Positions 5,928-6,275 of a stretch of 6,275 nt of DNA are shown here, piece after piece. Numbering within the stretch: the first letter of the stretch is position 1; each line of letters opens with the position of its first letter. A program made the translations under genes and the position numbers. This DNA comes from Pseudomonadota bacterium (GTDB taxonomy: Bacteria > Pseudomonadota > Gammaproteobacteria > Steroidobacterales > Steroidobacteraceae): the NCBI GenBank assembly GCA_021850555.1, contig JAJZLX010000440.1:1-6275 (forward strand), given 5' to 3'. The notes under the pieces are model-generated. The model had not been told where the DNA came from, did not search any database, and saw only the letters and a list, made by a program, of their open reading frames with translations.

Positions 5928-6275
5928 TGCGGCACGAACTCGCCCCCTCTCATCCGGCCCGCGCGCCTCGTGGCCTCGGCCGCGCTATGACGCTGGGCCG
6001 CGCCGGCATTCCGGTGGTGGCGACGGCGACCCGGGAGCGCGCCGAGATTGGGCCGATCGCGACCGAGGCAGGCAAAAACATGGCCCTTCCCGTCCTCGCC
6101 GATGTCACTCGCGAAGTCGATGCGGAATACGTGGTGAAAGCCGCCCTGGTGTGATCTGGCATGCTGGACATCCTAGTCAACAACGCCGGCCGAGGCATGA
6201 AATACGTCCGCGAGACTTTCATGACCGAGCCGACGCGGTTCTGGGAAGTCGAGGTGTTGATGGGGATTGCAATCC
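5927..6275 (+). pseudogene. Short-chain dehydrogenase/reductase remnant with in-frame stop (runs off window)
   Basis: From an ATG at 5927 one frame gives a recognisable SDR: RGLGRAMTLG (end of the glycine-rich NAD(P)-binding motif), AGIPVVATATRERAEI (second strand), LADVTREVDAE (the conserved Asp-Val region) and LDILVNNAG, the NNAG motif at 6179-6190. The expected TGxxxGxG start is damaged: the bases before RGLG read PSHPARAP, while a neighbouring frame retains traces of a TG motif, suggesting small indels. A TGA at 6152-6154 interrupts the frame between the Asp-Val region and NNAG, where many relatives have an Arg codon, so a CGA-to-TGA change is plausible. After FWEVE (6239-6253) the sequence VLMGIAI does not look like the usual SDR continuation. 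The catalytic Ser-Tyr-Lys region is outside the window. It is almost certainly nonfunctional as written. Confidence 0.8.

Noticed and set aside
1..6275. tRNA, rRNA, CRISPR array, insertion sequence or phage genes
   Set aside because: No regularly spaced repeats, conserved RNA motifs, transposase motifs or terminal inverted repeats were seen on reading both strands.

Overview
This is a GC-rich window from what looks like a Gram-negative bacterium, most likely a proteobacterium. The clues are a LysR-type regulator, a YbfB/YjiJ-type MFS carrier, a lipobox-bearing secreted protein and strong GC bias at third codon positions. The exact taxon cannot be fixed from the sequence alone. No rRNA, tRNA, CRISPR array or recognisable transposase is visible.

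Region 1 (1-2786) is a coherent metabolic module. A LysR-type regulator, cut by the left edge, is read leftward. Divergent from it are an MFS transporter (535-1692) and a nitronate monooxygenase-like flavoenzyme (start 1707, or 1689 overlapping the transporter stop). The 114-bp divergent spacer holds a clear inverted repeat with an extra half-site one helical turn away, a good candidate for the regulator's binding site. The simplest reading is that the regulator senses a small molecule and switches on its export or uptake (MFS) and oxidation (NMO).

Region 2 (2787-3056) shows no convincing gene. Region 3 (3057-4956) is a leftward operon of unrecognised genes: a 338-residue helical lipoprotein, a 125-residue cysteine-containing helical protein, and a third cistron. 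That third cistron has a near-perfect Shine-Dalgarno and start, but its coding signal appears to move through all three frames, suggesting frameshift decay. This operon is the least explained part of the window.

Region 4 (4957-6275) is a decaying area. After a good sigma70-like promoter (TCTACA-N16-TATAAT) comes the N-terminal part of a phospholipase C/acid phosphatase-type phosphoesterase. It is stopped by an in-frame TAG; recognisable family sequence continues for about 15 codons and then ends abruptly. Next is a short-chain dehydrogenase/reductase (SDR) remnant with a damaged glycine-rich motif and an in-frame TGA. It runs to the window edge and is preceded by two adjacent palindromes. Two neighbouring nonsense-disrupted genes, plus the frameshifted cistron, suggest a locus undergoing gene loss, although sequencing errors could explain part of the frameshift evidence.
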